From a virus, in the IMG/VR virus record IMGVR_UViG_3300025141_000967, positions 1-20,777 of that record: a stretch of DNA of 20,777 nucleotides; one strand, 5' to 3'. Under the pieces are notes generated by a model. It was not told the DNA's origin. It ran no database searches and saw nothing but the letters and a program-made list of their open reading frames with translations. How positions within the stretch are numbered: the stretch's first letter is position 1; each line of letters starts with the position of its first letter. A program made the translations under genes and the position numbers. This document shows, in pieces, positions 1 through 8,228 of the stretch.

Positions 1-1418
1 TATCAGTGCAGCCTATGAGTCTGCCCAGTGGCCTCATCTTCTTCTTGGATTTCACTTATGGATCCACGAAGTTAGCTGGCGTCAATGTGTTAGGCGAATC
101 GCTGTATGGCGGAGGCAAAGTTGGTGCGCAAATCACCGGCGGTGTCAATTTGGATGGAGCTAACATTTCCAAGTCATTTTATGACTTGAACAATGGCTAC
201 TCTTCACCGACAGGCTCGGGCAACGCCACAATTGCGGCGATTGTTTCCGGAACGATGGGGGGTTCGACTAGCGCCGACTTAGAAGTTATGCGTCTAGCTC
301 AGTATGATCCCGATATCGCTTCAGGAACCGCTGTGTTTGTAGGTAACGTAGCTATAACGAGCTTTACTCAGCTTAATCGTGACGACTTAATCACGGTGGA
401 TTTCACTGCATTGGATGGACGACAAGCGCGTCGCCTCACTCAATTGGAGAGTGCTTCCGCCGATGGTGGTCCCACTAACTTGCTTATTGTTATTCAAGCA
501 ACCGGTTCGATGACGGCCGACGATTTGAATAACCTTAATACGGGTTCAGAGGCGGTTGAATGGGTAATGTCTGATGATTGGACGACAGGAGGAGCCGTTG
601 GTTCCGTTATTGCCGATCCTATCTGGGGCTTGGAAAACACTACCGATATCGCCGAAATCGATATCAAAGTGGACAGTGTTGCTGTAACGGCTAACACCAA
701 AAAATTGAAAGCAAAATGGACCCCTGAATTGGGACAAGATTTGAACGCTTATCACAACCTCGATGCCGAAGTTGAATTGACAAGTATTCTGTCGGAACAA
801 ATTGCTCTCGAAATCGATCAGGAAATCCTGGAAGATTTGGTGAAAGGCGCTACTGCTGGCACTTATTACTGGAGCCGACGCCCAGGTAGATTCTTAACGC
901 GGAATACGGGTGCTGCAATCAGCACAAGTGCGAATGAGAACTTGCTTGGTGGCGACTTTACTGGTAACGTATCAGAATGGTATGAGACTCTTCTCGAAAC
1001 CATTAATGATATCTCTGCTCAAATTCATCGTAAGACGCTTCGCGGCGGAGCCAACTTTTTAGTTGTCGGCCCTGAAGTTTCTAACATTCTTGAATTCACT
1101 GCTGGCTTTAAAGCCCGCGTGACTCATGATGATGATAAAGGGCAAGCCGGTGCAGTTAATGTAGGCAGCATTTCGAAGAAATGGGATGTATTCGTTGATC
1201 CTTATTTCCCACGTAATTTGGTGCTCGTCGGTCGTCGAGGTAACTCTTTCCTTGAAAGCGGTTACGTCTACGCTCCATATGTGCCACTGCAAACTACACC
1301 CACCATCTTCGGTACCGAAGACTTCGTGCCCAGAAAGGGTGTGATGACTCGCTATGCGAAGAAGATGGTACGTCCGGATATGTACGGCTTAGTCGTTGTA
1401 GAGGATCTGTTAGGTTAA
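1..1418 (+). CDS. Major capsid protein, T4 gp23-like (5' end outside window)
   Basis: This is the main shell protein of the phage head. The reading frame is open to the left edge with no stop. The first in-frame GTG (position 6) is not a convincing start, because it lies inside a motif (VQPMSLPSGLIFFLDF) that is internal in gp23-type capsid proteins, so the true N-terminus is missing. The C-terminal part shows the gp23 signature: ALEIDQEILEDLVKGA, then VVGPEVSNIL, then DPYFPRNLVLVGRRG, YVYAPYVPLQ and a final FVPRKGVMTRYAKKMVRPD block. About 470 residues are visible, against roughly 520 for unprocessed T4 gp23. Any prohead protease site near the N-terminus is out of view. A strong terminator follows directly, as expected for a very highly expressed gene. 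Family assignment is from motif recognition. Confidence 0.9.
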   Translation, partial: SVQPMSLPSGLIFFLDFTYGSTKLAGVNVLGESLYGGGKVGAQITGGVNLDGANISKSFYDLNNGYSSPTGSGNATIAAIVSGTMGGSTSADLEVMRLAQYDPDIASGTAVFVGNVAITSFTQLNRDDLITVDFTALDGRQARRLTQLESASADGGPTNLLIVIQATGSMTADDLNNLNTGSEAVEWVMSDDWTTGGAVGSVIADPIWGLENTTDIAEIDIKVDSVAVTANTKKLKAKWTPELGQDLNAYHNLDAEVELTSILSEQIALEIDQEILEDLVKGATAGTYYWSRRPGRFLTRNTGAAISTSANENLLGGDFTGNVSEWYETLLETINDISAQIHRKTLRGGANFLVVGPEVSNILEFTAGFKARVTHDDDKGQAGAVNVGSISKKWDVFVDPYFPRNLVLVGRRGNSFLESGYVYAPYVPLQTTPTIFGTEDFVPRKGVMTRYAKKMVRPDMYGLVVVEDLLG

Positions 1419-1452
1419 TCCTTTCAGTCTCAGACTAAGAGTTAAGTAAAGA

Positions 1453-1493
1453 AAAGAGTCTTCATATTGATTATGGAGGCTCTTTCTTTTTTT
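1453..1493 (+). terminator. Intrinsic terminator after the capsid gene
   Basis: A 13-bp stem (1453-1465 paired with 1473-1485, two G-U wobbles, no mismatch) with a 7-nt loop is followed by seven T at 1487-1493. It lies 35 bases after the capsid stop codon and 45 bases before the next start. It would insulate the abundant capsid mRNA from the neck genes downstream. Confidence 0.88.
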
Positions 1494-1538
1494 AAAAAAC
1501 TAATTACCTTATGTAATTTATAAAGTGGAGGAAACGAC

Positions 1539-2804
1539 GTGGCAGTTCCTGTTTTATCACCGGTTTCAAATTCGAGCCTAGTAGCGCTCCCACCCACGGG
1601 TTCTAAAGAACTCGTTACGGGCTCGCTCCCTATTGGCGTTTACACCGGAGCCGATTTTGTTTCGGGCGCTGTTGATCAAGTTGCCTATGTTTATCGCAAA
1701 CTGGGCGGTGAAGTTCTAGATATTGAAATAACCGCCAATCAAGTGTACGCGGCTTACGAAGAGTCGGTACTTGAATATTCTTACATTGTCAATATCCACC
1801 AGTCAAAAAATGTTTTATCGGATTTGCTTGGCGATCCCACTGGTACTTTTGATAGCGACGGCCAACTTCAAGCAGGGCAGCTGCTCACAGATCTCAGTGG
1901 TACTGGGGCAGAACTTAGGTTTCCTCAATTTAATTTTTCTTATGCACGACGCATTGCTTCAGGTATCAGCGATGAAGTAATAATAGGCGGAAATAACAGA
2001 GTTTATTCGGCGTCCCTAGATGTCGTAAGCAATGTTCAAGATTATGATCTGCAATCGATTGTATCCGCCTCCGCAGCTTCGGGGAATGTAGATTTTTCCG
2101 GCATTGATCGTAATAAGAAAATTGTGGTACGTAAAGTGTTTTATAAAACACCAGCCGCCATGTGGCGTTTTTATGGATATTATGGGGGCATCAACGTCGT
2201 AGGGAATTTATCTACTTATGGACAGTATGCTGATGATAGCACATTCCAACTTGTTCCCGTCTGGCAAAATAAGCTTCAAGCCATGGCATACGAGGATGCT
2301 ATTTATACGCGAACGTCGCATTATGCTTATGAGTTGCGGGATAATAATTTACGCATCTTTCCCACCCCTAGTGGGAACGAGATAAAGAAAATATGGTTTA
2401 ATTTTACAGTCGATGAGAATCCTTTGATCGATGAAGCGGGGATGGATACCGGTGCAAAGGGAATCAACAATATGAATACCCTTCCTTTTCAAAATGTTCC
2501 CTATAATAATATCAATTCGATTGGAAAGCAGTGGATCCGCCGCTTCGCGCTCGCACTTTGCAAGGAGATGCTAGGGCTTACCCGTAGTAAGTTCGCCACC
2601 ATTCCTATTCCAGGCGAATCTGTAACGCTCAATGGGCCAGCCCTTATTGATGCCGCCAAAGGAGAACAAGACTCTTTACGAGAGGAACTGAAGACAGTGC
2701 TGGATGAACTCACCTACAATAAGCTGGTGGAATCCGACGCTAATTTGGCAGAGTCAACTCAAAATTTACAAGCCAAAATACCGTTGGCTATCTTTGTAGG
2801 ATAA
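1539..2804 (+). CDS. Neck protein, T4 gp13-like head completion protein
   Basis: This 421-residue protein probably sits at the portal-proximal neck and helps join head to tail. Near residues 54-75 it has LGGEVLDIEITANQVYAAYE, typical of head-tail connector proteins (a short 'LG.P.v.vEl.d.ql..a' helix pair). The C-terminal third reads RFALALCKEMLGLTRSKF, then IPIPGESVTLNG and a long E/L-rich helix, matching the gp13 pattern (AKE.LG..RSKF..IP.P...LNG...REEL). It is longer than T4 gp13 (about 309 residues). The start is GTG, supported by GGAGG about 6 bases upstream. It is first of three neck genes and lies just after a terminator, so it needs its own promoter or read-through; no clear promoter is visible. 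Confidence 0.8.
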   Translation: MAVPVLSPVSNSSLVALPPTGSKELVTGSLPIGVYTGADFVSGAVDQVAYVYRKLGGEVLDIEITANQVYAAYEESVLEYSYIVNIHQSKNVLSDLLGDPTGTFDSDGQLQAGQLLTDLSGTGAELRFPQFNFSYARRIASGISDEVIIGGNNRVYSASLDVVSNVQDYDLQSIVSASAASGNVDFSGIDRNKKIVVRKVFYKTPAAMWRFYGYYGGINVVGNLSTYGQYADDSTFQLVPVWQNKLQAMAYEDAIYTRTSHYAYELRDNNLRIFPTPSGNEIKKIWFNFTVDENPLIDEAGMDTGAKGINNMNTLPFQNVPYNNINSIGKQWIRRFALALCKEMLGLTRSKFATIPIPGESVTLNGPALIDAAKGEQDSLREELKTVLDELTYNKLVESDANLAESTQNLQAKIPLAIFVG

Positions 2805-2819
2805 AGGGGAGATGTATAA

Positions 2820-3611
2820 GTGGCAACGAATGTAACGTGGACACAGCCGGAAAATCCCCCACCTCCCTTATTTACAGGGGCTCGTGAAAGGGATTTTGTT
2901 AAGCAAGTAAATGACGAGGTAATTGAACGCGTCATTGGACAGGCAATTCTTTATTATCCTGTGAGTCCCAAGTATACGAACTATCATCCCCTTTATGGCG
3001 AAGCTATTCATAAAAGCTTCTTGCCTCCGGTACATGTTCAGGCACTCATCTCATGGGATGGACAAGAAACGAGCACCACCAATTATGGAATTGATAGGCG
3101 ATCTAAGATTACTATCCATTTTCATAAGCGGCGCCTTACTGAAGATCAAGATTTACAAGTGCAAGAAGGAGATTACATTCTTTACGGACGCCTTTTCTAT
3201 GAAGTAGTAACACTCAATGAGCCTCAACGCCTTTTTGGGCAAGTAGATCACAAGATGGAAATTCAAGCTACATGCATTCGAGCCCGCGACGGCTTATTTG
3301 AGGAGCCGGCAGCACCTACAGTGTCCATTCCTAAGTACCAACTAGCTCAAGAAAAGGTTAATAATGTATGTGTACTTACGATCCCCGATGATTGTAAGAT
3401 ATGTGTACCTAAATTATCTGCCGCTGATGTGGATTCTTTAGATTATCGTACCCTTCAAGAGTTTGTGGCGGAACCTTGCAAGTATAAGGGGTATCAATTT
3501 TACTTAACGGCCGCTGGGCCCGCACCAATAGCGCCGTTTTTGATTTCTAATAAATGGTATTTTAATGAGAACTGCGTGTGGTACGTCAGTCCTTTTTATA
3601 GTACGACATAG
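2820..3611 (+). CDS. Neck protein, T4 gp14-like
   Basis: This 263-residue protein is the likely second neck/head-tail connector protein. Sequence cues are ERVIGQAILYYPVSPKYTNY followed by HPLYGEAIHKSF (the 'Y.p...d.lYGE' pattern of gp14 relatives), a beta-rich middle with RRSKITIHFHKRRL, and GDYILYGRLFYEVVTLNEPQ, typical of neck and head-closure folds. The length is close to T4 gp14 (about 256). It starts with GTG 15 bases after the gp13-like stop, with GGGGAG upstream. The C-terminus carries several Cys residues (CVLTIPDDCKICVP) of unknown role. The assignment also rests on position between gp13-like and gp15-like genes. Confidence 0.77.
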   Translation: MATNVTWTQPENPPPPLFTGARERDFVKQVNDEVIERVIGQAILYYPVSPKYTNYHPLYGEAIHKSFLPPVHVQALISWDGQETSTTNYGIDRRSKITIHFHKRRLTEDQDLQVQEGDYILYGRLFYEVVTLNEPQRLFGQVDHKMEIQATCIRARDGLFEEPAAPTVSIPKYQLAQEKVNNVCVLTIPDDCKICVPKLSAADVDSLDYRTLQEFVAEPCKYKGYQFYLTAAGPAPIAPFLISNKWYFNENCVWYVSPFYSTT

Positions 3612-3624
3612 GAGATAGAAACAC

Positions 3625-4470
3625 GTGACGACATCTAAGACAGGTGAAAAAATTATAACCCTTCAGCCCTCCAACTTGGAGACTATTGATTTAGCTTTGT
3701 TTACTTGGGTAAATGAGATCATCGATGTGTTCGCGCTCAGTAATCGGGGATGGGATAAGGTACCTGTCATGTGGGCCTCCGCCGAGCGCGCTTTTCAGTC
3801 TAAACGAGATAAGGGATTGCGCGATAAAGAAGGTGCCCTTATTTTGCCTGTCATGTCAGTGCAACGTACCGAAGTCACAAAGGATTTAGCATTTAAAGGA
3901 TCCTTGCAGGCGAATGTGTTTCCCAATCCAGATTATCAGGGAGGCGCCATTCCATTAGATCGAGTTATAAACCAGACGAAGACTAAGAATTTCCAGAATG
4001 CTGATGCAAAAAAGAATTTTGGACAACTTAATTTTAAAGTAGAACCTAAGAATGAAAAGATCGTTTATACTCATCGTATTATACCAATGCCCGTGTATGT
4101 TAGTGTAATGTACAAGATAATGTTGAGGGCAGAATATCAACAACAGATCAACGATATGTCGCAGCCTTTTATGGTGGCAACAGGGGGAATAAATAGTTTT
4201 GTTCTCAAGCAAAATGGCCATCGCTATGAGGGATTTATGGAGTCTGGGTATGGTGAGACAAATAATGTAGGAGATATGCAAGCGGAAGAGCGTATTTACC
4301 AAACCGAGATTCAAGTGAAGGTATTGGGGTACCTAATCGGGAGTGGCGGGAATCAAGAAAAGCCGTTTATTGTAGAGCGGGAAAATGCGGTTGAAGTAAA
4401 AATCCCACGCGAAAGGGTAATTTTGGGAGACGGGGCGCCATGGAAAGACGGAAAGTATAGAGCGAAATAG
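3625..4470 (+). CDS. Tail terminator / sheath stabiliser, T4 gp15-like
   Basis: This 281-residue protein probably forms the ring that caps the finished tail and docks it to the neck. It contains TIDLALFTWVNEIIDVFALS and WDKVPVMWASAERAF near residues 20-60, a conserved-looking block with an aromatic 'VP V.wA..eRAf' pattern seen in gp15-type proteins of T4-like phages. Further on are RIIPMPVYVSVMYKIMLRAE and YQTEIQVKVLGYLIG, consistent with the same fold. The length matches T4 gp15 (272). It starts with GTG 13 bases after the previous stop, with AGGAGA upstream. It sits immediately before the sheath gene, as expected for a tail-completion protein. Confidence 0.78.
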   Translation: MTTSKTGEKIITLQPSNLETIDLALFTWVNEIIDVFALSNRGWDKVPVMWASAERAFQSKRDKGLRDKEGALILPVMSVQRTEVTKDLAFKGSLQANVFPNPDYQGGAIPLDRVINQTKTKNFQNADAKKNFGQLNFKVEPKNEKIVYTHRIIPMPVYVSVMYKIMLRAEYQQQINDMSQPFMVATGGINSFVLKQNGHRYEGFMESGYGETNNVGDMQAEERIYQTEIQVKVLGYLIGSGGNQEKPFIVERENAVEVKIPRERVILGDGAPWKDGKYRAK

Positions 4471-4587
4471 CGCAGAGAGAATAAGAATAAAAAGTTCATT
4501 TGCCCATTTTCATAACTATTTACAAGAAGATAAATTTGTTTAGAAAGCGCGAAAATGTGCAGCTATTAAGAAGGAGATCAACATATT
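4471..4587 (+). other. 117-base AT-rich gap before the sheath gene
   Basis: There is no ORF, no strong hairpin and no sigma70-like promoter here. It is AT-rich and ends with a strong Shine-Dalgarno (AAGGAGAT). The spacing suggests a separate transcription start for the sheath gene by a phage-specific late promoter, but no known late-promoter consensus (such as T4 TATAAATA) can be recognised. This is an inference from spacing only. Confidence 0.35.
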
Positions 4588-7527
4588 ATGTCAGTGAGAA
4601 AATTTAAGTTTGTATCCCCTGGAGTATTTGTTAAGGAAATTGATAATTCCCAATTACCCGCTTTACCGCGTGAAGTTGGGCCGGTTGTCTTTGGTAGAGC
4701 CGAAAAAGGGCCGGCAATGCGCCCCGTTCAAATCGACTCGTTATCGTCTTTTGTAGAGACTTTTGGGAATCCAATTTTTGGATGTGGAAATAGTGATCAG
4801 TGGAGAGCAGGGCCCTCCAATGCTGCACCTTCTTATGGCACGTATGCCACGGTTGCCTATTTAAAAAATCGTAGCCCTCTAGTGTTTGTGAGACTAGCGG
4901 GAATTGAAGCCAACGGCTCTACCCCCGGCGGCAAAGCTGGCTGGCAAGCTACTGCTGCCCCGATTATGACATCGAACACGGCTCTTAATGGAGGCGCCTT
5001 CGGCTTATTTATGATCCCCTCTGCTTCAAATAAAGGAGAGTTGGGGACAGGATCTCTGGCAGCTATTTTTTATGCCACCACAGGATCCATTTCCTTAAGC
5101 GGTACCCTCGTTAACGATAGCGGCACCGTTGCTGCCAACCAAGCCACAGGAACGTGCGGCCTTTTCGAATCTCAGTTTGATAATAGTGGCTTTACCATCA
5201 TTGTTAAGAACGGGGAGGGAGACGTTCAGGAGACTGTTCCTTTTGATTTCTCTTTGAATTCTCAAATTTTTATTCGCGAAGCCTTCAACACCAACCCAGT
5301 GTTAGCTAACACTTCGAATAATGTAACGAAGCCGGCTAATCGTAAAACTTATTGGCTCGGGGAATCTTTTTATCGCAGCGTAAAGGATCATGTAGGACTT
5401 AATACTGCTGGCCAAACCTATGGTGTAATTCTCGGCCTTGAGTCGGGGAGTATATCTCAAGGGACGAAGCGGATGCCACTAACCCAAGGGGAAAGTGGCT
5501 GGTTCATCGGACAAGATTTGGGATCAGCAGGGACATATAACGCCCTTACAGCTCAAAAACTTTTTAGACTTGTTGGACTTGAAAGTGGACAATGGAATCA
5601 AGGGAACTTAAAAGTGTCTATTACTGACGTTGCTCCTTCTACCAATGCGGCTAAACCATACGGAACTTTTAGCGTGCAGATTCGCATGATTAATGATAAC
5701 GATGCAGTTTTGGGCCCGGTGGAGCAATATAGTAATGTCAATTTGGATCCATTCTCCCCTAATTATATCTCACGAAAAATAGGCGATTCCTATAGAGTAT
5801 GGGATGAGAATACCACGCGTTATCAGACGTATGGGATGTATCCCAACCAATCGCGCTATGTGCGCGTGCAGGTAGATGACGGTGTGCGAGATGGCACCAC
5901 CAATGCGGCTTATGTGCCCTTTGGGGTTTTCGGGCCTGTGCGATATACGGGATTTACCCTCGCATCTGGATCGGATGTGGTTAGAACTCTTGGCGCTTCA
6001 ACTGCGTTTAGCGGAGTTTTTGCGCAGGGGATTAATAACGTCCCTGATAGTTTGGCTAATGCAAATGAATTCTTCGTACCCGGCTTATTGACTGGTTCCG
6101 ATCATGTGACAGCCGCAAACAGCTCGTCGCTGTCCGCATCGTTTGTATTTCCAGCCGTTCCACTCCGACAAAACAGTGGGACGCCACCTCCAGGATCGAC
6201 TCAGGAAGATGCTTATTTTGGAGCTAATACTAATAGTGATGGCAATTCGTTTGAACAGTCAATCCCGGATATCTTGCGACGAAAGCCTGATAATTTGGAC
6301 GACAATGCAGAGAGCGATTCCGTCGGTACGGTAGCTTGTTTGGAATATTCTTGGGTATTTACTTTGGATGATATTAGCGGCTCGAGCACTGCCACGACGA
6401 CAGTGCTACCTGTTGGTACTTATGTCTCAGGCTCACGTCAGCTCGGAACTTCGTATACCGCAGTAGGGGGCACTCCCACCGCTGTTATTGATGTGGGATT
6501 AAATAGTTTTACAACTGTTTTTAACGCCGGCTTTGATGGATTGAATATCCTAGAAGCAGCGCCCTTCCGCAATACGTTGCTTGCAGCCGACACGGAGCCC
6601 ACTACGAATTATGCATATGCCACTATAGAGCGCGCCATGGATACGGTGAGCGATGCGGATATCGTGGAGTGTAATTTGATGACACTTCCAGGCTTAACTG
6701 AGAACACATTAACTAAAAAGTTGATGGATACTTGTGAAGCTCGAGGCGATTCGTTAGCAATCATTGATTTAGATGGCGGCTATATTCCGCCTACGGAGAA
6801 TGTTGCGGCATCGGATTCCACACGCAATGGCAGCTTGGCAGAGGTTATTAATAATTTGAAACAGCGCCAGCTAAATAATAGCTATGGTTGCTGTTATTAT
6901 CCATGGGTGATGATCGTTGACGACTTTAATAATGGAGGTACCTTAGTGGTACCGCCATCGGTAGCAGCACTGGGCACCTTTGCCAGCAGTGAAGCTCAAA
7001 GTGAATTGTGGTTCGCACCAGCGGGTTTTAATCGCGGCGGCTTGACAGTGGGAAGTGCCGGAATTCCTGTCTCCAACGTCACGCAACGGCTAAACCAGCG
7101 CCAGCGTGATTCAATGTATGACATTAACATTAATCCCATTGCTACCTTTCCTGCTGAAGGAATTGTAATATATGGACAGAAGACATTGCAAATAACGGAT
7201 TCTGCTCTAGATAGAATTAATGTCAGACGATTGATGATTTATGTTAAACGTGAAATTTCACGCATTGCTGCACTCTTATTGTTCGATCAAAATGTGCAGA
7301 GTACATGGAATAGATTTTTGGGACAAGTCGAGCCTTTCTTGCAGAGTGTGAAAACGCGCTTGGGATTGACAGACTTTAAGGTGGTACTCGATACTACCAC
7401 GACAACGCCCGATTTAATAGATAGAAACATCATGTATGCAAAGATTTTCTTGAAGCCCGCGAGAGCTATTGAATTCATTGCATTAGATTTTGTTATTACT
7501 CGTACGGGTGCTGGTTTTGAGGATTAA
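4588..7527 (+). CDS. Tail sheath protein, T4 gp18-like (oversized)
   Basis: This is the contractile sheath subunit. The N-terminus reads VSPGVFVKEIDNSQLP, the classic sheath opening, followed by VGPVVFGRAEKGPA. The C-terminal conserved domain (about residues 640-979) contains FDGLNIL, a Cys/Tyr-rich segment, PAEGIVIYGQKTL near residue 856, RINVRRLMIYVKREI, and a final strand-rich block typical of the inner sheath domain that binds the tube. At 979 residues it is far longer than T4 gp18 (about 659). The extra length lies in the middle (about residues 90-640), which is rich in Ser, Thr, Gly and Asn and looks like inserted surface domains. The ATG start has a strong AAGGAG upstream. Confidence 0.93.
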   Translation: MSVRKFKFVSPGVFVKEIDNSQLPALPREVGPVVFGRAEKGPAMRPVQIDSLSSFVETFGNPIFGCGNSDQWRAGPSNAAPSYGTYATVAYLKNRSPLVFVRLAGIEANGSTPGGKAGWQATAAPIMTSNTALNGGAFGLFMIPSASNKGELGTGSLAAIFYATTGSISLSGTLVNDSGTVAANQATGTCGLFESQFDNSGFTIIVKNGEGDVQETVPFDFSLNSQIFIREAFNTNPVLANTSNNVTKPANRKTYWLGESFYRSVKDHVGLNTAGQTYGVILGLESGSISQGTKRMPLTQGESGWFIGQDLGSAGTYNALTAQKLFRLVGLESGQWNQGNLKVSITDVAPSTNAAKPYGTFSVQIRMINDNDAVLGPVEQYSNVNLDPFSPNYISRKIGDSYRVWDENTTRYQTYGMYPNQSRYVRVQVDDGVRDGTTNAAYVPFGVFGPVRYTGFTLASGSDVVRTLGASTAFSGVFAQGINNVPDSLANANEFFVPGLLTGSDHVTAANSSSLSASFVFPAVPLRQNSGTPPPGSTQEDAYFGANTNSDGNSFEQSIPDILRRKPDNLDDNAESDSVGTVACLEYSWVFTLDDISGSSTATTTVLPVGTYVSGSRQLGTSYTAVGGTPTAVIDVGLNSFTTVFNAGFDGLNILEAAPFRNTLLAADTEPTTNYAYATIERAMDTVSDADIVECNLMTLPGLTENTLTKKLMDTCEARGDSLAIIDLDGGYIPPTENVAASDSTRNGSLAEVINNLKQRQLNNSYGCCYYPWVMIVDDFNNGGTLVVPPSVAALGTFASSEAQSELWFAPAGFNRGGLTVGSAGIPVSNVTQRLNQRQRDSMYDININPIATFPAEGIVIYGQKTLQITDSALDRINVRRLMIYVKREISRIAALLLFDQNVQSTWNRFLGQVEPFLQSVKTRLGLTDFKVVLDTTTTTPDLIDRNIMYAKIFLKPARAIEFIALDFVITRTGAGFED

Positions 7528-7579
7528 AAAATTTAAAGTTAGACTAGTTATAGTGTAACCTAAAAAGGAGAAATTAAAA

Positions 7580-8203
7580 ATGGCGTTTTGGAGTGCAACA
7601 AACATAACAGATCCTAAGAGACAGCATAGATGGCTGATTGAAATCGGTTCCGGTGCCTTTAAAAACACTGCTACCTATGTTTGCAAGAAGGTAAATAAAC
7701 CTAAAGTTACGGTGACTAATGCCGAACATAAATTCCTTAATCACACTTTTAATTATCCCGGCAGTGTTACTTTTGAGCCGGTCAGTGTAACCTTTGTGGA
7801 CGCAGGCGATCCTCATACCACTGAAATTCTTTATGAAATTTTAAAAGCCGGAGGTTATCGACTTCCATCACTAATCAATGATGCCGTGGGTGCAGGGCCG
7901 CAGTGTGAAACGCCTGGGAAAGACGCTTCGGTAGGCGCCCTTACTAACTGCAATATTTTAACGCTAGACGGTGAGGGAACGGTTCTGGAAAAAACCAAAC
8001 TCATCAACGCGTGGATATCCAGCATTGATTTTGGTGGCGAATTAAGTTATGACGCTGATGGCATGATGGAAATTACAGCCGAGATCAGATATGACTGGGT
8101 TGAGTTGGACTTTGGTACCGGCGGAAGAAGCATCGCCGGCGACTTTGCTGATAAAGGCAGTATGATCGTCGAGGATCTCACTGGCGGCGTAATTGGCTTC
8201 TAA
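7580..8203 (+). CDS. Tail tube protein, T4 gp19-like
   Basis: This 207-residue protein forms the inner tube through which DNA passes. The opening MAFWSATNITDPKRQHRWLI and the strand pattern after it (CKKVNKPKVTVTNAEHKFLN, then YPGSVTFEPVSVTFVD) are characteristic of myovirus tube proteins, in which a conserved 'yP....w..v.vtf.D' hairpin faces the ring interface. It is slightly longer than T4 gp19 (163). Its position directly after the sheath is the usual arrangement. The ATG follows a strong AAAAGGAG. Two Cys residues in the middle (CETPG and LTNCN) fall in a loop and may be species-specific. Confidence 0.92.
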   Translation: MAFWSATNITDPKRQHRWLIEIGSGAFKNTATYVCKKVNKPKVTVTNAEHKFLNHTFNYPGSVTFEPVSVTFVDAGDPHTTEILYEILKAGGYRLPSLINDAVGAGPQCETPGKDASVGALTNCNILTLDGEGTVLEKTKLINAWISSIDFGGELSYDADGMMEITAEIRYDWVELDFGTGGRSIAGDFADKGSMIVEDLTGGVIGF

Positions 8204-8228
8204 CTAAACTAGCGAAAGCGAGGCATTA

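Noticed and set aside
6-8. GTG as the start of the capsid gene
   Set aside because: The residues around it are an internal capsid motif and the frame is open to the window edge, so the gene starts upstream.
1517-1526. TTATAAAG resembling a T4 late promoter (TATAAATA)
   Set aside because: It is not an exact match, lies too close to the Shine-Dalgarno and start codon, and no similar element precedes other structural genes.
3955-4314. Open frame of 119 codons on the minus strand
   Set aside because: It is antisense to the gp15-like gene, with atypical composition (rich in His, Ile and Leu) and no start signal.
6385-6407. 7-bp inverted repeat AGCACTG/CAGTGCT in the sheath gene
   Set aside because: It is short, has a 9-base loop and no T run, and lies in a Thr/Ser codon repeat; likely chance.
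7367-7395. TTGACA in the sheath gene as a promoter
   Set aside because: No -10 element at 16-18 bp spacing (CGATAC only).
7528-7579. Weak inverted repeats in the gap between sheath and tube genes
   Set aside because: Stems are only 4-5 bp with no T tract; a terminator or operator cannot be supported.
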